Part shown: one piece after another, positions 20,988 through 33,000 of the stretch | How positions within the stretch are numbered: the first letter of the stretch is position 1 | How the letters are laid out: each line of letters starts with the position of its first letter | NCBI RefSeq assembly: GCF_010389155.1 | Contig: NC_057767.1 | Span: forward strand, 6,307,765 to 6,371,764 | Direction of reading: 5' to 3' | Length of the DNA stretch: 64,000 nucleotides | DNA from: Erigeron canadensis | Lineage: Eukaryota; Streptophyta; Magnoliopsida; Asterales; Asteraceae | Made by a program: the position numbers and the translations under genes | Notes under the pieces: generated by a model | The model's input: only the letters and a program-made list of their open reading frames with translations | Database searches by the model: none | Told to the model about the DNA's origin: nothing

Positions 20988-22420
20988 CCTTTCAATATTT
21001 TGAAGAAAGGGAGCTCCCTGTCTACGCCCCGAGAAAGGAAATGGCTGAGTGCGGGGAGTTTGCCGTTTAAGCTTTGGGCTTCTCTGATCGTCCTCGGCGC
21101 TGAGATCTGTTTTAATTTGTTTATTTTTGAGGGGTTTGCGTGAATGCCATTATTGCTGATGTAATATCCCAAAAATTTTCCTTCCTTTACATCGAAGGAG
21201 CATTTTTTAGGATTGAGCTTCATATTTATCCTACGGAGGTTCCCGAAGGTTTCGAGAATGTCCTCTATGAGGCCTTCCTCATCCCTGCTTTTGATGACCA
21301 TATCGTCGACATATGCTTCTAAGTTCCTTCCTATTTGTGTGGCGAAGGCCTTGTCAACCAATCTTTGGTACGTAGCTCCTGCATTTTTAAACCAAATGGC
21401 ATTTTTCGATAGCAATAAGTTCCCTTACTTGTGTAGAACGCTGTTTTGTCTTCGTCTTCTTTGGCCATTTGTATCTGATGATATCCTTTATATGCGTCCA
21501 GGAAGCACTTTAGTTTGTGCTCCGTTAGCGATTCCACCTTCCAATCGATCTCAGGCAGGGGGTAGCAGTCCTTCGGACAAGCTCTGTTTATATTTGTGAA
21601 GTCAACACACATCCGCCACCCCCCCCCCCCCCGGTCTCCTTTCTTTACCATCACTAGATTAGCGATCCAAACCGGGTAGGTGGACTCTCTTATTATTCTG
21701 GCTCTCAGTAGTTCTTCTACCTCCTTTCTAGCAGCTTCATCTCTATCGGTAGAGAGGCTGTGATTTTTCTGGTGAACCGACTCTATATGCTTTCGTCCGT
21801 TCAGACGGTGTTCCGTCACGAAGGGCTTGCCTTCCAACGTGAGGACCCGAGGGACTCCGATCATGTCTTTGTACTCCCATGCAAAAATATCCATGTTTGA
21901 CTGTAGTAATTTTCGGATCTTGTGTTTACATTCATCTGAAAGGTGTATAACAATAGAGATTGTCTGATCCGGGTAATCTGGGTTAACCATGATCTTCATT
22001 GTGTTTTCCTCTTCCTGCGTGTCCTTCGGGGCAGAGGAGCTTCCGTCTTCAACCCTTTTCACGTCGCTGATTTGCTTTGCTTCTTCATAGGATGAGCAAA
22101 TCGTTCCTATTCCTGTTTCGGATTGGAATTTTATGAGCCTATTGATCACCGAGGGTACCACTTCCAGCCGCTGCATTGCGGTTCTCCCCAAGAGAATGTT
22201 GTAGGGCAAATGGGATCGTACTATTAAGAGGTCCAGCGTCTCGATCCTTTCATGTATCCCGTCACTGATAGTGATGTCTAGGTCAATTTCCACTAGCGGC
22301 CATGCATGCTCTCCTGAAAGCCGATTAACAGGCCCCGGGAGTCTACCTTTCAAGCTCGTAGGGCATCTGGTAACTTAAGAAAGCAATGTTCTAAGATGAC
22401 ATCGCATTCGCTCCCGCTAT
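20936..22420 (-). pseudogene. Gypsy aspartic protease and reverse transcriptase
   Basis: The protease site (LDSGSECDVI) lies near 22400 in a different frame from the rest of the protease (22353 downward, NILLGRTAMQRL). RT follows with WRMCVDFTNIN, FLDAYKGYHQI and FYTSKGTYCYRKMPFG, and after a frameshift near 21400 with AGATYQRLVDKAF and an intact YVDD box. A poly-C run at 21619-21632 encodes extra glycines just before WRMCVDF without breaking the frame. Three frames are used across one protein, so the copy is inactive. Confidence 0.9.
21619..21632. repeat. Poly-C run (14 nt) in gypsy RT
   Basis: Fourteen C on the plus strand correspond to a Gly-rich stretch just before the conserved WRMCVDF of RT. 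The length equals the poly-C in the copia RNase H at 309-322. Confidence 0.9.
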
Positions 22421-22540
22421 CTAGGTAGACCCTCCGCACCTCGATGTTAAATATCGTAGCTTGGATAATGAGAGGGTTGTTGGAAGGTTTATTTTCTCCC
22501 AGAGGGGGAAATAGAAACCCTATGGTTTAATCTGGTGGCA

Positions 22541-22789
22541 TGTGTTGGGACCGGGTTAATAGGTTGTGGTTCTGGATTGAGATTTTGACTGGACCGTTTA
22601 GTGGGTCAAGTTAGAGTTGGGAAATTTCAACCAGTTCATCAAAAAATTTGAATCCGACCTAATTCTCATTAGAGTTTATGACAAATAGTATGACCAACGT
22701 GTAGTAAACTTGCAAATTATTGTCAATACCTCCAACAGTATTCAAATCAATTAATGCACACCCTTTTATATGCTAATCGAAGAAATTAC
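22541..22789. other. Junction between gypsy element and TNL-2
   Basis: This 250-bp stretch contains the start of the intron after TNL-2 exon 3 and the point where the truncated gypsy begins. The remaining TNL-2 exons (LRR and C-JID) are missing at this side. No target-site duplication can be recognised. Confidence 0.55.
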
Positions 22790-25308
22790 CTTGCGACCAT
22801 TCCAAAGTTTTTTTTGCAAGCTGAAATGCAATTTTAGAACAACAAGCTTCATTGGTTGGAAGCTGTCTGGGAAAGGACTTGCCAGATACCTTTCCCAATA
22901 CAAATACCTCAACTCATTTGACAGAAAAGAAGGCCCTTCGGTGTCGTCATACCTGCAGTCGCCAAGGTACAGAACCACCCTAAGCCACCTTAGTTTCTTC
23001 ATCTTTGAAATAAATTCAAATAAACGTGATGAATGACCATAATATCGCATTGCTCCATAATATCGCATCGCTTCAATCTTGTCATTTTCCTGTAATAAAG
23101 AAGAAAGTTGATCTTGTTATTGGGTTCACATTTAAAATATATTTTAATCAATAGCTAACTATATCTTTACCATTGTTAAATCCCCAAAATACATGTTACT
23201 AATTCCTGGGTAAAAGTACTAATCCGTCTATTCTTCGTTTTTCCAAACTCTGCTATGTTTCTCAGGATTGTTAGGATGTTCCCCTCTAACAATGTATTGT
23301 CCCATTTCGTGAAGCAAATCGTGCATATCAAAGTTGCCATCGGTAGTAGTTATGAGAGCCTTTTGTCTTAGCACCTTAATCTCTATAAGAGGGTGAAAGC
23401 CACAAGCATCAAGTATCTCCATTGCATCATCTATGCTTTTCCCCCTAAAGAAACACACAATATCCAAGAATAGCTCTTTTTGGAGAGTTTCAAGTGCATC
23501 ATAACTAATTCGAAGTATATCCATGATCTTGATATTTGGGATATCTTTTAACTTGGCCAAGGCACTTATCCACTCATTCTTCTCTTTGTCAAATAGAAAA
23601 GAACCTAAAACTTTAAGTGCCAATGGCAGCCCAGCAGCATAAGAAACCACCTGTAATGAAAGTGTCTCATAATCTATTAAAGGTTCTTTTTCATTATATG
23701 CATGCTTGTAGAATAGCTGAATAGCCTCTTCATCAGATAATAATCTGATAGGAGTAACGTGGTCTACCCTGTGAGTTCTTAGCAAATGCTCATTTCTAGT
23801 TTTAATTATTATTCGGCTCCCACCACCAAACCATTTATGTGATCCAACCAACGCCTCTAGTTGGTCAAGATCATTGACATCATCTAGAACCAGCAACACT
23901 TTACTGTTACATAACCTACTCTTCATTAGGCCTTTTCCTTCTTCAACACTATACACTTCTACTCGTTTTTTAAAAACAGTCGATAGAATATTTTGTTGCA
24001 GAGCTTATAAACCATCTTTTTTTGATGCCTCACGAATATTGCCAACAATACAGTGACCTTGAAAATGGCAAGAGATTTGCGTATAAACAGAAGACGCGAG
24101 AGTAGTCTTACCACTGCCGCCAATTCCCCATATCCCAACCATGCGCACACCTCCCGTCCCAATTTCTAATTGTGATATCAAATCTTGCAAGCGCTCTCTC
24201 ATTCCAACGAGCTCTTCATCAACATCTGAGGCCAAGGAAAACAATCTATCTTGAATTTTATCAAGAATTTATTTGATGACTTGTGTTTCATGCCTGTTGA
24301 GTGGAGTTATATGAATAATTAGTGTATGTTGACATAAGTAAAGTGAAAAATTATGTACAGAAAACAAGGAATCCGAACTATATATAAATAGTGGATTTTA
24401 TACAAAAGGCTCTAAACGAACACTCAAGCTTGAGATTACATAAAAGGTACAATTGAATGTATTAAAAATCTCTAGAAATTAAATGATGCAAAATTATAAA
24501 TCATCCGATCCATAAATAACTGCATTAAATTGAGATGGTTAGATCAAATGGTTAACTTCGTCAGGAGACAAAAGTCAAAGGTTCAACCCTCACCCATGCA
24601 AATGTTGGAGGCTGGTCCTTTTGTATCATTTAGTAGTCTCTCTCCTGAGTAGAGATAAGGCCGTATAGATATCAAACAGCCCCTATACGATGTCGAGGTA
24701 TTAAAAACCAAAACCCATGGAAGACGGTACTGGGTGTTACTTACTTGCATAAATATTTGCATTAAGCATATGTAGAAACTTCAACCAATATAAAGAAAAT
24801 TACCCTTGGCAATGTGTCTGGGTTCCCATCCAGCAATGTTACTTGCTTCCAAAAGTGCTTTTCTCCACAATTCAGCTTTGATGACGTTCTTCACCTCTTG
24901 TTCGGAAATTGCTTCTCCAAACTTTCTTTTTTGATTTCTCACTTGGGATGGATCAACATCATAGAATATGGGCATAACGGTGAGCCCTATCTCATCCCTG
25001 CAGTTCATAATATGTGCAAGTTCGTCTAAACACCATGAAGATCCTGCATAGTGTTTGGAGAATACGATGATAGCAATCTGTGATTCTTCGATAGCCTTCA
25101 ACAAAGATGGACTGATGGAATCACCCCTGGGAAGTGCTTCATCATCCTTGTAGACACGAATTAGTCATTGTACAAGAGCAGAGTACAGATGATCTACAAA
25201 GGTTTTGCGGGTATCTTCTCCTCTAAAACTAAGAAATACATCGTATTTCCATGACCGAGAAGAAGAGGCTTGAGCAAAGTTAGACGAAAAAGAGGATGAG
25301 GATGCCAT
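22790..25308 (-). pseudogene. TNL-2: TIR-NB-ARC pseudogene, 3' half missing
   Basis: Exons on the minus strand are 25308-24804 (TIR), 24293-23171 (NB-ARC) and 23089-22790 (short exon with FLSNELRYLYWERY). NB-ARC motifs are visible: P-loop GIWGIGGSGKTT, VLLVLDDVNDLDQ, GSRIIIKTR, AAGLPLALKV and FDMHDLLHEMG. Lesions are a TGA at 25165-25167 (codon 48), a 1-bp deletion just before the exon 1 donor, and TAA at 24269-24271 and 24005-24007. About 24 extra bases near 23220 add a TAG. LRR and C-JID exons are absent, replaced by the truncated gypsy. It cannot make a receptor. Confidence 0.88.
24511..24765 (+). mobile_element. SINE with 18-bp TSD in TNL-2 intron 1
   Basis: The body (24529-24747) has a tRNA-like head with a box A-like TGGTTAGATCAAATGG and a box B GGTTCAACCCTC near 24580, and ends in a short TTACTTACTTG tail. 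It is flanked by CATAAATAACTGCATTAA and CATAAATATTTGCATTAA (2 mismatches in 18). A relative lies in QTRT2 intron 1 (41552-41786). Confidence 0.85.
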
Positions 25309-26587
25309 TGATGATTGATGTATTTAACCACACGTAGTGGTTTCTACTTGTATATAAAGATTTATTTCAACTCTAAATGAAATTCAAAAAATGCAATCAG
25401 TAGCAAATAATAATCTTTGATACGAGTATCTTCATCAGTGAATACATATTAAGTTAAATAATAGAGAGAGAAGAATTAGAAAAAAGATACCTGCTTGATT
25501 TTGGGGGTGATTTTATCGATCAATCAATTAAACTGCTCAAAATAGTAAATGTGTTTCTGTCATAAACAAATTAATCATGTAAAATGACTATTGTTACATA
25601 TCCGTTGTTAATATCGATCACAATGACTATTTAAAATAACTGTTTTTCTTTAGTTTTGCTCTGTTTCAAAACCTATTACTCGTATTCATTTTTGATTATA
25701 TAACGAGACAAAGTACCCGCGCATTGCGAAAGTCATATGGTGGGGGTGATAGGTCATAGAGTACGATAGATAACCGGAGGTGATAGGCTATCGAGTGAGA
25801 TAGTGTAACATCCGCAAATTTTGACCCTTTGATTTTTATGTAAAATGCTTAGTAAATTTAAATAAAGAATGATTTAGCTCCTTTGAGATTAAATGATGGG
25901 CAAAACGTTTAATGGGTCACTTGACCACTCGTTGGATGGTATGATCTTAGACGACAAAAGGCAACAATTTAATGGAGCTAGTAATGTGTGAGTCGGGTCA
26001 ACCCATGACCCAAGACCCATTCCCCTTCTACCACCTTATTCTCCCTCCCATCTATCCATTCTCCATTTCTCCCTCTCTCTTGAATTCTTACAAAAACGCA
26101 CACACACACTCGCATTCTCACTCTCTCACTAGATTTCTATCACCTTTAATAAAGCTTAAGCAAGATTAAAAACAAGATAATAATCCTCATCATCTCCTTA
26201 TCACCATATCAAAAAGTCGGGTTTTGAAGTGTAGGAAATCGCCCACTTTCGGGTCAAATTCGGGTTTGAGCACAAGGTGAAGGTTTTGGTAAGTCAAATT
26301 CATCCCATAATTATCATTTCATGTTTATTTACATGTTTCTAGTTGATTGCAAGCGAATTCGGGTCACAAATCGGGCAAAATCGATTGAAATGGGTCAAAA
26401 TGGATTTGAGCAAGGATTTGATGTTATGAATCGAAACTAAGATGTGGGTTATGTTTATTTATGTCAAATGATGTTGGTTTGTGCTTCAAAACATGTCTTG
26501 AACCTTCCTAGATCGATCATTGGGTCAAAAATAGAGTTTTGGGGTGTTTTAGCTCGAAACCTGATGTTGTTTGGCTTCAGATAGGGC

Positions 26588-26638
26588 TCACTGCGGCGCA
26601 GTGGGAGGTGCCAAACCCTACTGCGGCGCAGTGAAAAG
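26588..26638. repeat. Two CACTGCGGCGCAGTG near-palindromes in solo LTR B
   Basis: The 15-base motif occurs twice about 30 bases apart (CTCACTGCGGCGCAGTGGG and CTACTGCGGCGCAGTGAA). It lies at the position equivalent to the CGTAR-STTACG cluster in solo LTR A. Confidence 0.75.
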
Positions 26639-27149
26639 TTGCTGAACCGAAAACTCTTCGTCAACTTCAAACGCTTATAACTTTTGATCCGTAAGTCCAA
26701 TCGAGTCATATGACCTATCATTGGAATCTTATAAGAATCTACTTTCTTGTAGTAACATTCATTTTTCATGAATCTTTCTCCATTTATAAAAATGTCGAGT
26801 CGAATGTGTCTTGTACTTACGCGAGAAAGCGGTTAGACGTCTAAGAGTTGTAACTCGAACTTAATCTTACAACTTGTTTAGGATTATAGAAGTTGACTTT
26901 GATGATAATATGATATTTATTGCTAGGTTGCGAACTTGTAGCGGTTGTTGAGCGTTTATAACTCTTTGTTAACTCTTTATCGTAGCTTGGAAGCCAAGGT
27001 GAGTTTCGTAGTTCCCTACTCGCTTGAGATTCAGGCTGGAAAGTGTACCCTTACGTGTTTAATTGGTTGATTGATTTATTGGTGGTTGATGATTTTATTT
27101 AATTTATTTTCACTCGTTATGATTAAATATTGTGTGATCGAATGTTGAT

Positions 27150-27212
27150 TGAATTGTGGATTGATTGATGGATTGTTTGATGGATTGTTTGATGAATTGT
27201 TTGATGGATTAT
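27150..27212 (+). repeat. 12-bp tandem repeat in solo LTR B
   Basis: GATTGTTTGATG-like units follow each other about four to five times. A looser TTTGATTG repeat is found at the equivalent place in solo LTR A (15625-15665). Confidence 0.8.
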
Positions 27213-27794
27213 GCATATGTTTGGAATATTGTGGTTATTTAGGATAGATGTACATACATGGAAGTCGACTTTGCTTTCAAAAGGTTTGAGATGTGGTGGG
27301 AAAGCTGCGGGTGACCCTGTATACAAGCATCAAGGACTTTTTGAAAGCAAGCCCTCTTAAATGTATGTATGTATAGTTCGGTTAGATGGTTGGATTGATG
27401 GATGATTATTGATGGAATTGTGATAGAGGCAACACACTTAAGCTTTGATATGGATATTGGCTAGTTTGTTGGTCTTTGTGGTAAACCAAGGCTTAGGGCT
27501 GTTCGGGGAAATGCACTTGGGATTGCATTGGTTGGTTATTGTTGAAATGTACGTAGCCCCACTTGTATGGGAAACGTGAGCGAGAACGTTCGCACCCCTG
27601 CGGGGAATCGTGTGCGGGGTCGTTCGCTCCCCGGGGTACGTAAGCATGCATTTGATGAGATGATTGTCTGTTGAGACAAAAATTTATCCGGGGGTATAGA
27701 CGTATGCACCGGTGTTGATCGGGTATATATACGCCGAAGCATTTTTGAGATGCCACATTGGTCATGATGACATGTGGGTATCGTTGCATAGATG

Positions 27795-27885
27795 GCCATA
27801 CATATCATACGCATCACGACATTGGCATGCATATCATACGCTTTATGACATTGACATGCATACGATTCCTATTTGGCATTGGTAT
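27795..27885 (+). repeat. About 33-bp repeat in solo LTR B
   Basis: Units of the form CATATCATACG...GACATTGGCATG occur about three times. This is where solo LTR A has its unrelated 31-bp minisatellite. Confidence 0.65.
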
Positions 27886-28688
27886 TATATGTGTTTACCA
27901 TTACACGCTTGTTATATTGTGAAATCTTGATGTGTTGATAGAGTGGCACGTGAAGGCTACTGGTATGCTTGATTTTCCTTATATGTATTGTGATTATTGA
28001 CGATGGCTTCATGTGATCCATCACTACAAACTCACCAACCTAGTGTTGACCTTGTTTAGTGCACTTTTCAGGTATTCGTTTAAAGTTGGAGTATTGATGG
28101 CTACTTGTTGTTCCTGCTAGAGCTTGGATTGGGACTCCCATGGATCCGTGATCCGTTGTCCTTTTAGGGTTCTTGTTTAGTTACTTATGATCTTAGTTGT
28201 AATGCCTTGTCTTTAATCTCATTCATGACTTCTTGTTTACTTAGTATCTTGCACCTTAAATGTTGGTCTGGATCCACTGAATCCTTTATTTTCATGTAGT
28301 TATGTTCTACTAATTCCACTGTGTGCTATATAATTTCAGTGATATTTTGGGCTCTAGCCCGGGGTGTTACAGATAGCCAAATGCCTTATTTGTCCCGGCT
28401 CCGCCCTTGAATTTAAAAATTATTCTAAAGTATCGAATGACATCACTAATGAAAAAGCATGAAATTTTAAGAACACCCATATAATTTTTATAATTATTGA
28501 TGTATAGTTTTTGAAATAAAAGATTTTGAATGAGTTAAAAGGATAAAATAATTTATAGAGGAGAGAAAAAAATAAGTGGTTGAGATTTGAGGAGAGAGAA
28601 AAAATGAGTGGTTGAGATTTCTTTTAAGGATATTATATGAATGTTGAATGTTGAAAAGTTGAAAGTTGAAAAGTAGATTTGCTATAGA

Positions 28689-30066
28689 TACTCTTGTTTA
28701 TTTGTAGAGAAAGTTTGATCTCATAATTGGAAATTATTAATAATCAATTTTGTAAAAACTTATGCTTTAATAGTGATAATAAAAGTTATGTGATCTATGA
28801 AACTAATATAAATACAAACTTTTGAGAATGCAACTAAAGGTGATCATGGGCTCAACCTGGCCCAACCCAGCCTCAACCCGGCCCGACCCGTGAACCGTAA
28901 AACACAAATTGTGAGGACCGAGGACTGGCCCATGTTTCATTGGGTTGGTTCGGTCTAGGTTTTCATATGGGTTAGATTTTTAAAGGACCAGCCCGACCCG
29001 GAGAAAGAAATATAAGAGAAAGAAATAAACTACATTGTTGTGATTGGGTTGGGCCGAGCCGGGTCGGGTTTTGACACGTGATGAACAAATGCCTGAATTA
29101 AAAACATAATAATAACAGGGATGAAAATTGCAAAACGAACAAACCACAGGGACGATTCTAAAGAAGTGGAGAAAAAAATGGAGTGAAATGACGAAAATAC
29201 CCCTCAAGTGACTTGCACATGGGGGGACTTAACAGAAGTATAGACGAAGTGCAAACAACAGAGATTATTTTAGCCAAAAAGTTAACGGAGGGATGAAAAT
29301 CTACAAAAGTGATCAACCATAGGGACGATTTTTGCACTTAACCCAAAAAATAAAAAAATCACTTTTTAGTTATAGACCTCTATGTAAATTTGGATTATTG
29401 AGTCAAATTTTGATTATTCCTGTCTAATTAGCTAGAAAAAAAGTTATACGTGAAGCGCTTAAGATTAGATCGACACAACACAAATCTCGCCTAGTACAAG
29501 TAACTGAGCTAAAAGCGGCACTTTTATTAAACACGTTTTGCCAGGGCACATATCCAAGAGAGGAGAGGAGAGGTGATCTTCATCTCCAGGTAGCTTAAGC
29601 CTGAGTGCCTATGTATCCAAGGACGGCAAAAACTCACGGGTCCATTTAAACTCTTACACAGTACGAAACACACAAAATGAGATGATAAACCATAATATGT
29701 AGATAGACATAAAGATATCATGTTGTAATGTAGAACCTAATTAATACCGATAATGTGTGGCAGTTCATGGTCTTTCTATGCTCAAACTCCAGGTTACGAC
29801 TTAAATTGGAAGAACCATGAGAAGCTGTAGCAATACCATGAAAACTGGAAACATGCTCGAGTTTTAACCAGCACACAAGAAAACATGGTATAACATAAAA
29901 TCAAGTTGACTTTAATGTTTCAACTATAAATTTGAGAATGGAATCATCTAATAACAAAGTTAATTGGGTTGGTAGCTTCTACTGATCAAACATTACAACA
30001 AACACACGGAGCTCAAAAGAAAAAAAGATAGACCATAAAAGTGTTGGATTTAAAATCCTTGAAACC
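28689..30066. other. Intergenic repeats, no gene seen
   Basis: 28830-29080 holds a CCCGACCC/GGGTCGGG-rich imperfect inverted repeat, probably an old hAT-type MITE. 29110-29345 is a remnant with CAGGGACGATT and GACGATTTTTGCACTTAACCC, related to the long TIR of the Mutator-like element at 49425-54394. From 29350 to 30066 the sequence is unremarkable; a 64-codon minus frame at 29527-29721 has no recognisable features and I do not call it. Confidence 0.6.
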
Positions 30067-33000
30067 CTATCGATACATTCTTAAGTAAGTCGTCAAGGCA
30101 GAAGCTGAGTCATGTTCAATCTTTAAGGTAGGTCCATAATCAGGAGGAGAAATATATTGTGATGTTTTCGTTCTCGCAATTTCAGTTCTCTTGGGAATGA
30201 GTCTAAATCCAAACAATGTCCACGCATTGTAAATGCCAAATGAAAATGAAATGGCAGGGTATGTTTCATTCCACCATAAAGTGTGCTTCAATAAACCAAA
30301 CGGAACATATCCCAACCATGTTCTTTCACAGCCAGCCTCACTCTCATTCCAATCTTCATCATCAATACTCTCATTCTCATCATCACATCGCTCCCATGTT
30401 ATTTTACAGCCACCAATGCTCCCATTCCAAGCCACGTCATCGTACTGAGAATCGGTATAATTAACCGTCACACCTCTCATAACCTGTTCCATTGTTATTA
30501 AAACATCACGCGGGCAATATCGAGAAACCACACACATAAAGAAGCCAAAAAATTCATTGCACCAGTTCTCTTGAAGTTGAACTCTAAATGTATTACCTCT
30601 AACTAGAGGAGGTAAAAACCTCTTTTGAATCTCAAGGCCTTCAATTCGGAAAATCATGCACTGATTTTCAATAATCCTCGCCTAGATAATTAACACCAAT
30701 TTATTAACTGTCTATACAAAGTTTAATTTATAAAAAAAAGGGGGTAATTGTATGTAAGGCTGGCAATTTTGACACGGAACCTGTTAACACGACACGACCT
30801 GTTCTTAACAGGTTTCGTATTTGACCTTAACAGGTTTCGTGTCTTAACAGGTCCGGACCTATTAAGACCTGTTAAGATTCGTGTCTTAACAGATCCGGAC
30901 CTGTTAGGACCTGTTAAGACATGTTAGGATTATACATATATATAAAATACCAAGAATTGATATATGATTTTTATAAGGTAAGATATTTATGAACTTTTGT
31001 AATGTAAGGATTATTGTCGCTATATAATAGTTGGAATTTGTAAGAATTTTTGTATCCTTAAGGTTTATTCTTTCAATATTAGTCAAAAATTCTGTAATAT
31101 ACTTGTTAACAGGTTCCTTAACAGGTCTTAACAGGTGCACCTGTTAATTTTCGTGTCGTGTTCGTGTTTGAAAAAAATGACACGATTAGTTAACAGGTCG
31201 TGTTCGTGTTTGACCTTAACAGGTTCATGTCTTAACAGGTTCGTGTCTTATCAGGTTTCGTGTGACCTGTTATGTCAGCTTTAATTGTATGGGAACCCCC
31301 TAATCCCATGTAACATTTGGTACCCACTAATCCCCCAGTCAGCCTAGTGTCCAGGTGAATCTCAGCCACTTGATAATCCCTTGATTATCTCAAATTTGCC
31401 TTTGGCAAGACTCAAACCCAAAATCCCCCCTAAGAAACTTAATTTATTATACTTCAGAAACAGAGAATGAATGAACCCATACATACCTAAAGAATGAATT
31501 CTACTAGTCTGCCCCCAGCATCCTCAACACTATGCGATTCTTTCAGAAACGAAACTTCAAATAAGCATTTAAAATTAGTGTGAAGATTATTTCCGATGGT
31601 TATAAGTGAATCACAATAGTCTACTTTGAGAACAGATATGCTTGATGGGAGCTGAGGCAACTCAACAAGCCATTTACATTCAGACAGGATGAGGATTTTT
31701 AGCCGAGTAAGTTGCGAGAAGCTAAAACTTAATTGTGTTAAATCATTTCGACTAAGATCGAGCTCTTTTAAGTTGGATAACTCACCAATATCATATGGAA
31801 TTTCTCCATCTTTCAAACCCCAGCCACTGAGATCCAACTTTCGCAAGCTACTCAGATTCATCTGAAGTTGTGTATACCGTAGTTCTCCAACTGATGAGGG
31901 CAGAACTCTTTTCTCAATCCTATTCATAGAAAACCTTACCAAGCTTTCCATGTTTGATTGGATCGTTGGCAACTCAAGAATCGAATAGCAATTCTCTATT
32001 TCAAGGTTTTTGAGATTTTTCATCTGGACAATCATTGGGAACATTCTAAGCTTCTTACAAGATCTTACACTAACATATTCAAGACTAGTATGATGTCCAA
32101 GTGATGGGTGAATCTCCTTTAACTTGTCACAAAATCAGAGTACTAACGTTTCAAGATACGGTAGGCCATCAAAATCTGGTGTGCTGAGTAGGTTGATCAT
32201 CATACAGAGTTGAAGCACTTTCAGATGTGGTACACGCTGTTGGAAAATATAAATAGTTCAAGACTTGATGGGTGTAATGCAACAAAAGAAAACAAATCAA
32301 TCTGGTTTATTTGACTCGATGCCTCCATCAGTATTCAACTCAATCGATACACAACTTTTTATATGTTAATCGAAGAACAAATTTAATTACCTTGCAACCT
32401 TTCCAAAGTTCCTTTTGCAAGCTGTAATGCAATTTTAAAACAACAAGCTTCATTGGTTGGAAGCTAAATGGGAATGGACTTGCTGGATACCTTTCCCAAT
32501 ACAAATACCTCAACTCATTTGAGAGAAAAGAAGGCCCTTCAGTGTGCTTGTCCCTGTAATCGTCAAGGTACAAAACCACACTGAGCCACCTTAGTTTCTT
32601 CAAGTTTGAAATAAATTTAAATAACCGTGATGAATGACTATGATATCGTATCGCTACATTATATCGCATTGCTTCAATCTTGTCATTTTCCTGTCATAAA
32701 GAAGAAAGTTGATCTTGTCCATTCAGTGTACATATAACATATTGAAGCAATGCGATATAATGTAGCAATAAATCTTTACCATTGTTGAATTCCCATAACA
32801 CATGTTACTGATTTCTTCATTATTCCACACTCTGCCATGCTTTTCAGGATTCTTGGGATGTTCTCCTCTAACAATGTATAGTCCCAATTCTTGAACCAAA
32901 TCATGCATATCAAATTTATCATCGGTAGTAGTTATGAGCGCTTTTTGTCTTAGCACTTCTATTTCTATTTTAGGGTAAAAGCCACAAGCATCAAGTATCT

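Larger units (their letters stand above)
17040..22540 (-). mobile_element. Ty3/gypsy retrotransposon, Tat-type, 5' truncated
   Basis: The minus strand carries protease, RT, RNase H, a second archaeal-type RNase H and integrase in gypsy order, then an antisense ORF and a 3' LTR. The double RNase H and the extra ORF between integrase and LTR are marks of the Tat group. Gag, the primer-binding site and the 5' LTR are absent: the element ends at about 22540, just before TNL-2. Frameshifts, stops and a lost zinc ligand show it is dead. Confidence 0.9.
25804..28371 (+). mobile_element. Solo LTR B, 2568 bp, TSD GATAG
   Basis: It begins TGTAACATCCGC and ends CCGGGGTGTTACA. GATAG flanks it at 25799-25803 and 28372-28376. 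The uninterrupted repeat at 55143-55612 reads GTGATAGCCAAATGCC across the same site, so the empty site is seen directly. It is homologous to solo LTR A over most of its length and lacks internal retrotransposon sequence. Confidence 0.9.
25703..28688 (-). mobile_element. Helitron-like repeat, copy 1, split by solo LTR B
   Basis: The left part (25703-25803) carries GTACCCGCGCATTGCG, a GC-rich end motif. The right part (28372-28688) continues ATAGCCAAATGCC and ends GCTATAGA, reverse complement TCTATAGC. The same parts are contiguous in the copy at 55143-55612. A GC hairpin next to one end and a TC start at the other fit a non-autonomous Helitron in minus orientation, but the terminal CTRR is not canonical (CTCG). 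No coding capacity. Confidence 0.6.

Noticed and set aside
20183..21599. Plus-strand frames opposite gypsy pol (60-131 codons)
   Set aside because: Shadows of RT, RNase H and integrase; composition mirrors the real strand.
13767..28371. Solo LTRs A and B as two LTRs of one full-length element
   Set aside because: Each has its own, different TSD (AAAGA and GATAG), and the DNA between them is TNL-2, the Tat-type gypsy and a Helitron-like repeat.
29527..29721. 64-codon minus-strand frame
   Set aside because: Short, no domain, no splice partner, no repeat similarity; not enough to call a gene.
30216..30464. Plus-strand frames opposite TNL-3 C-JID
   Set aside because: Shadows; His/Ser-rich because of the sense-strand codons.
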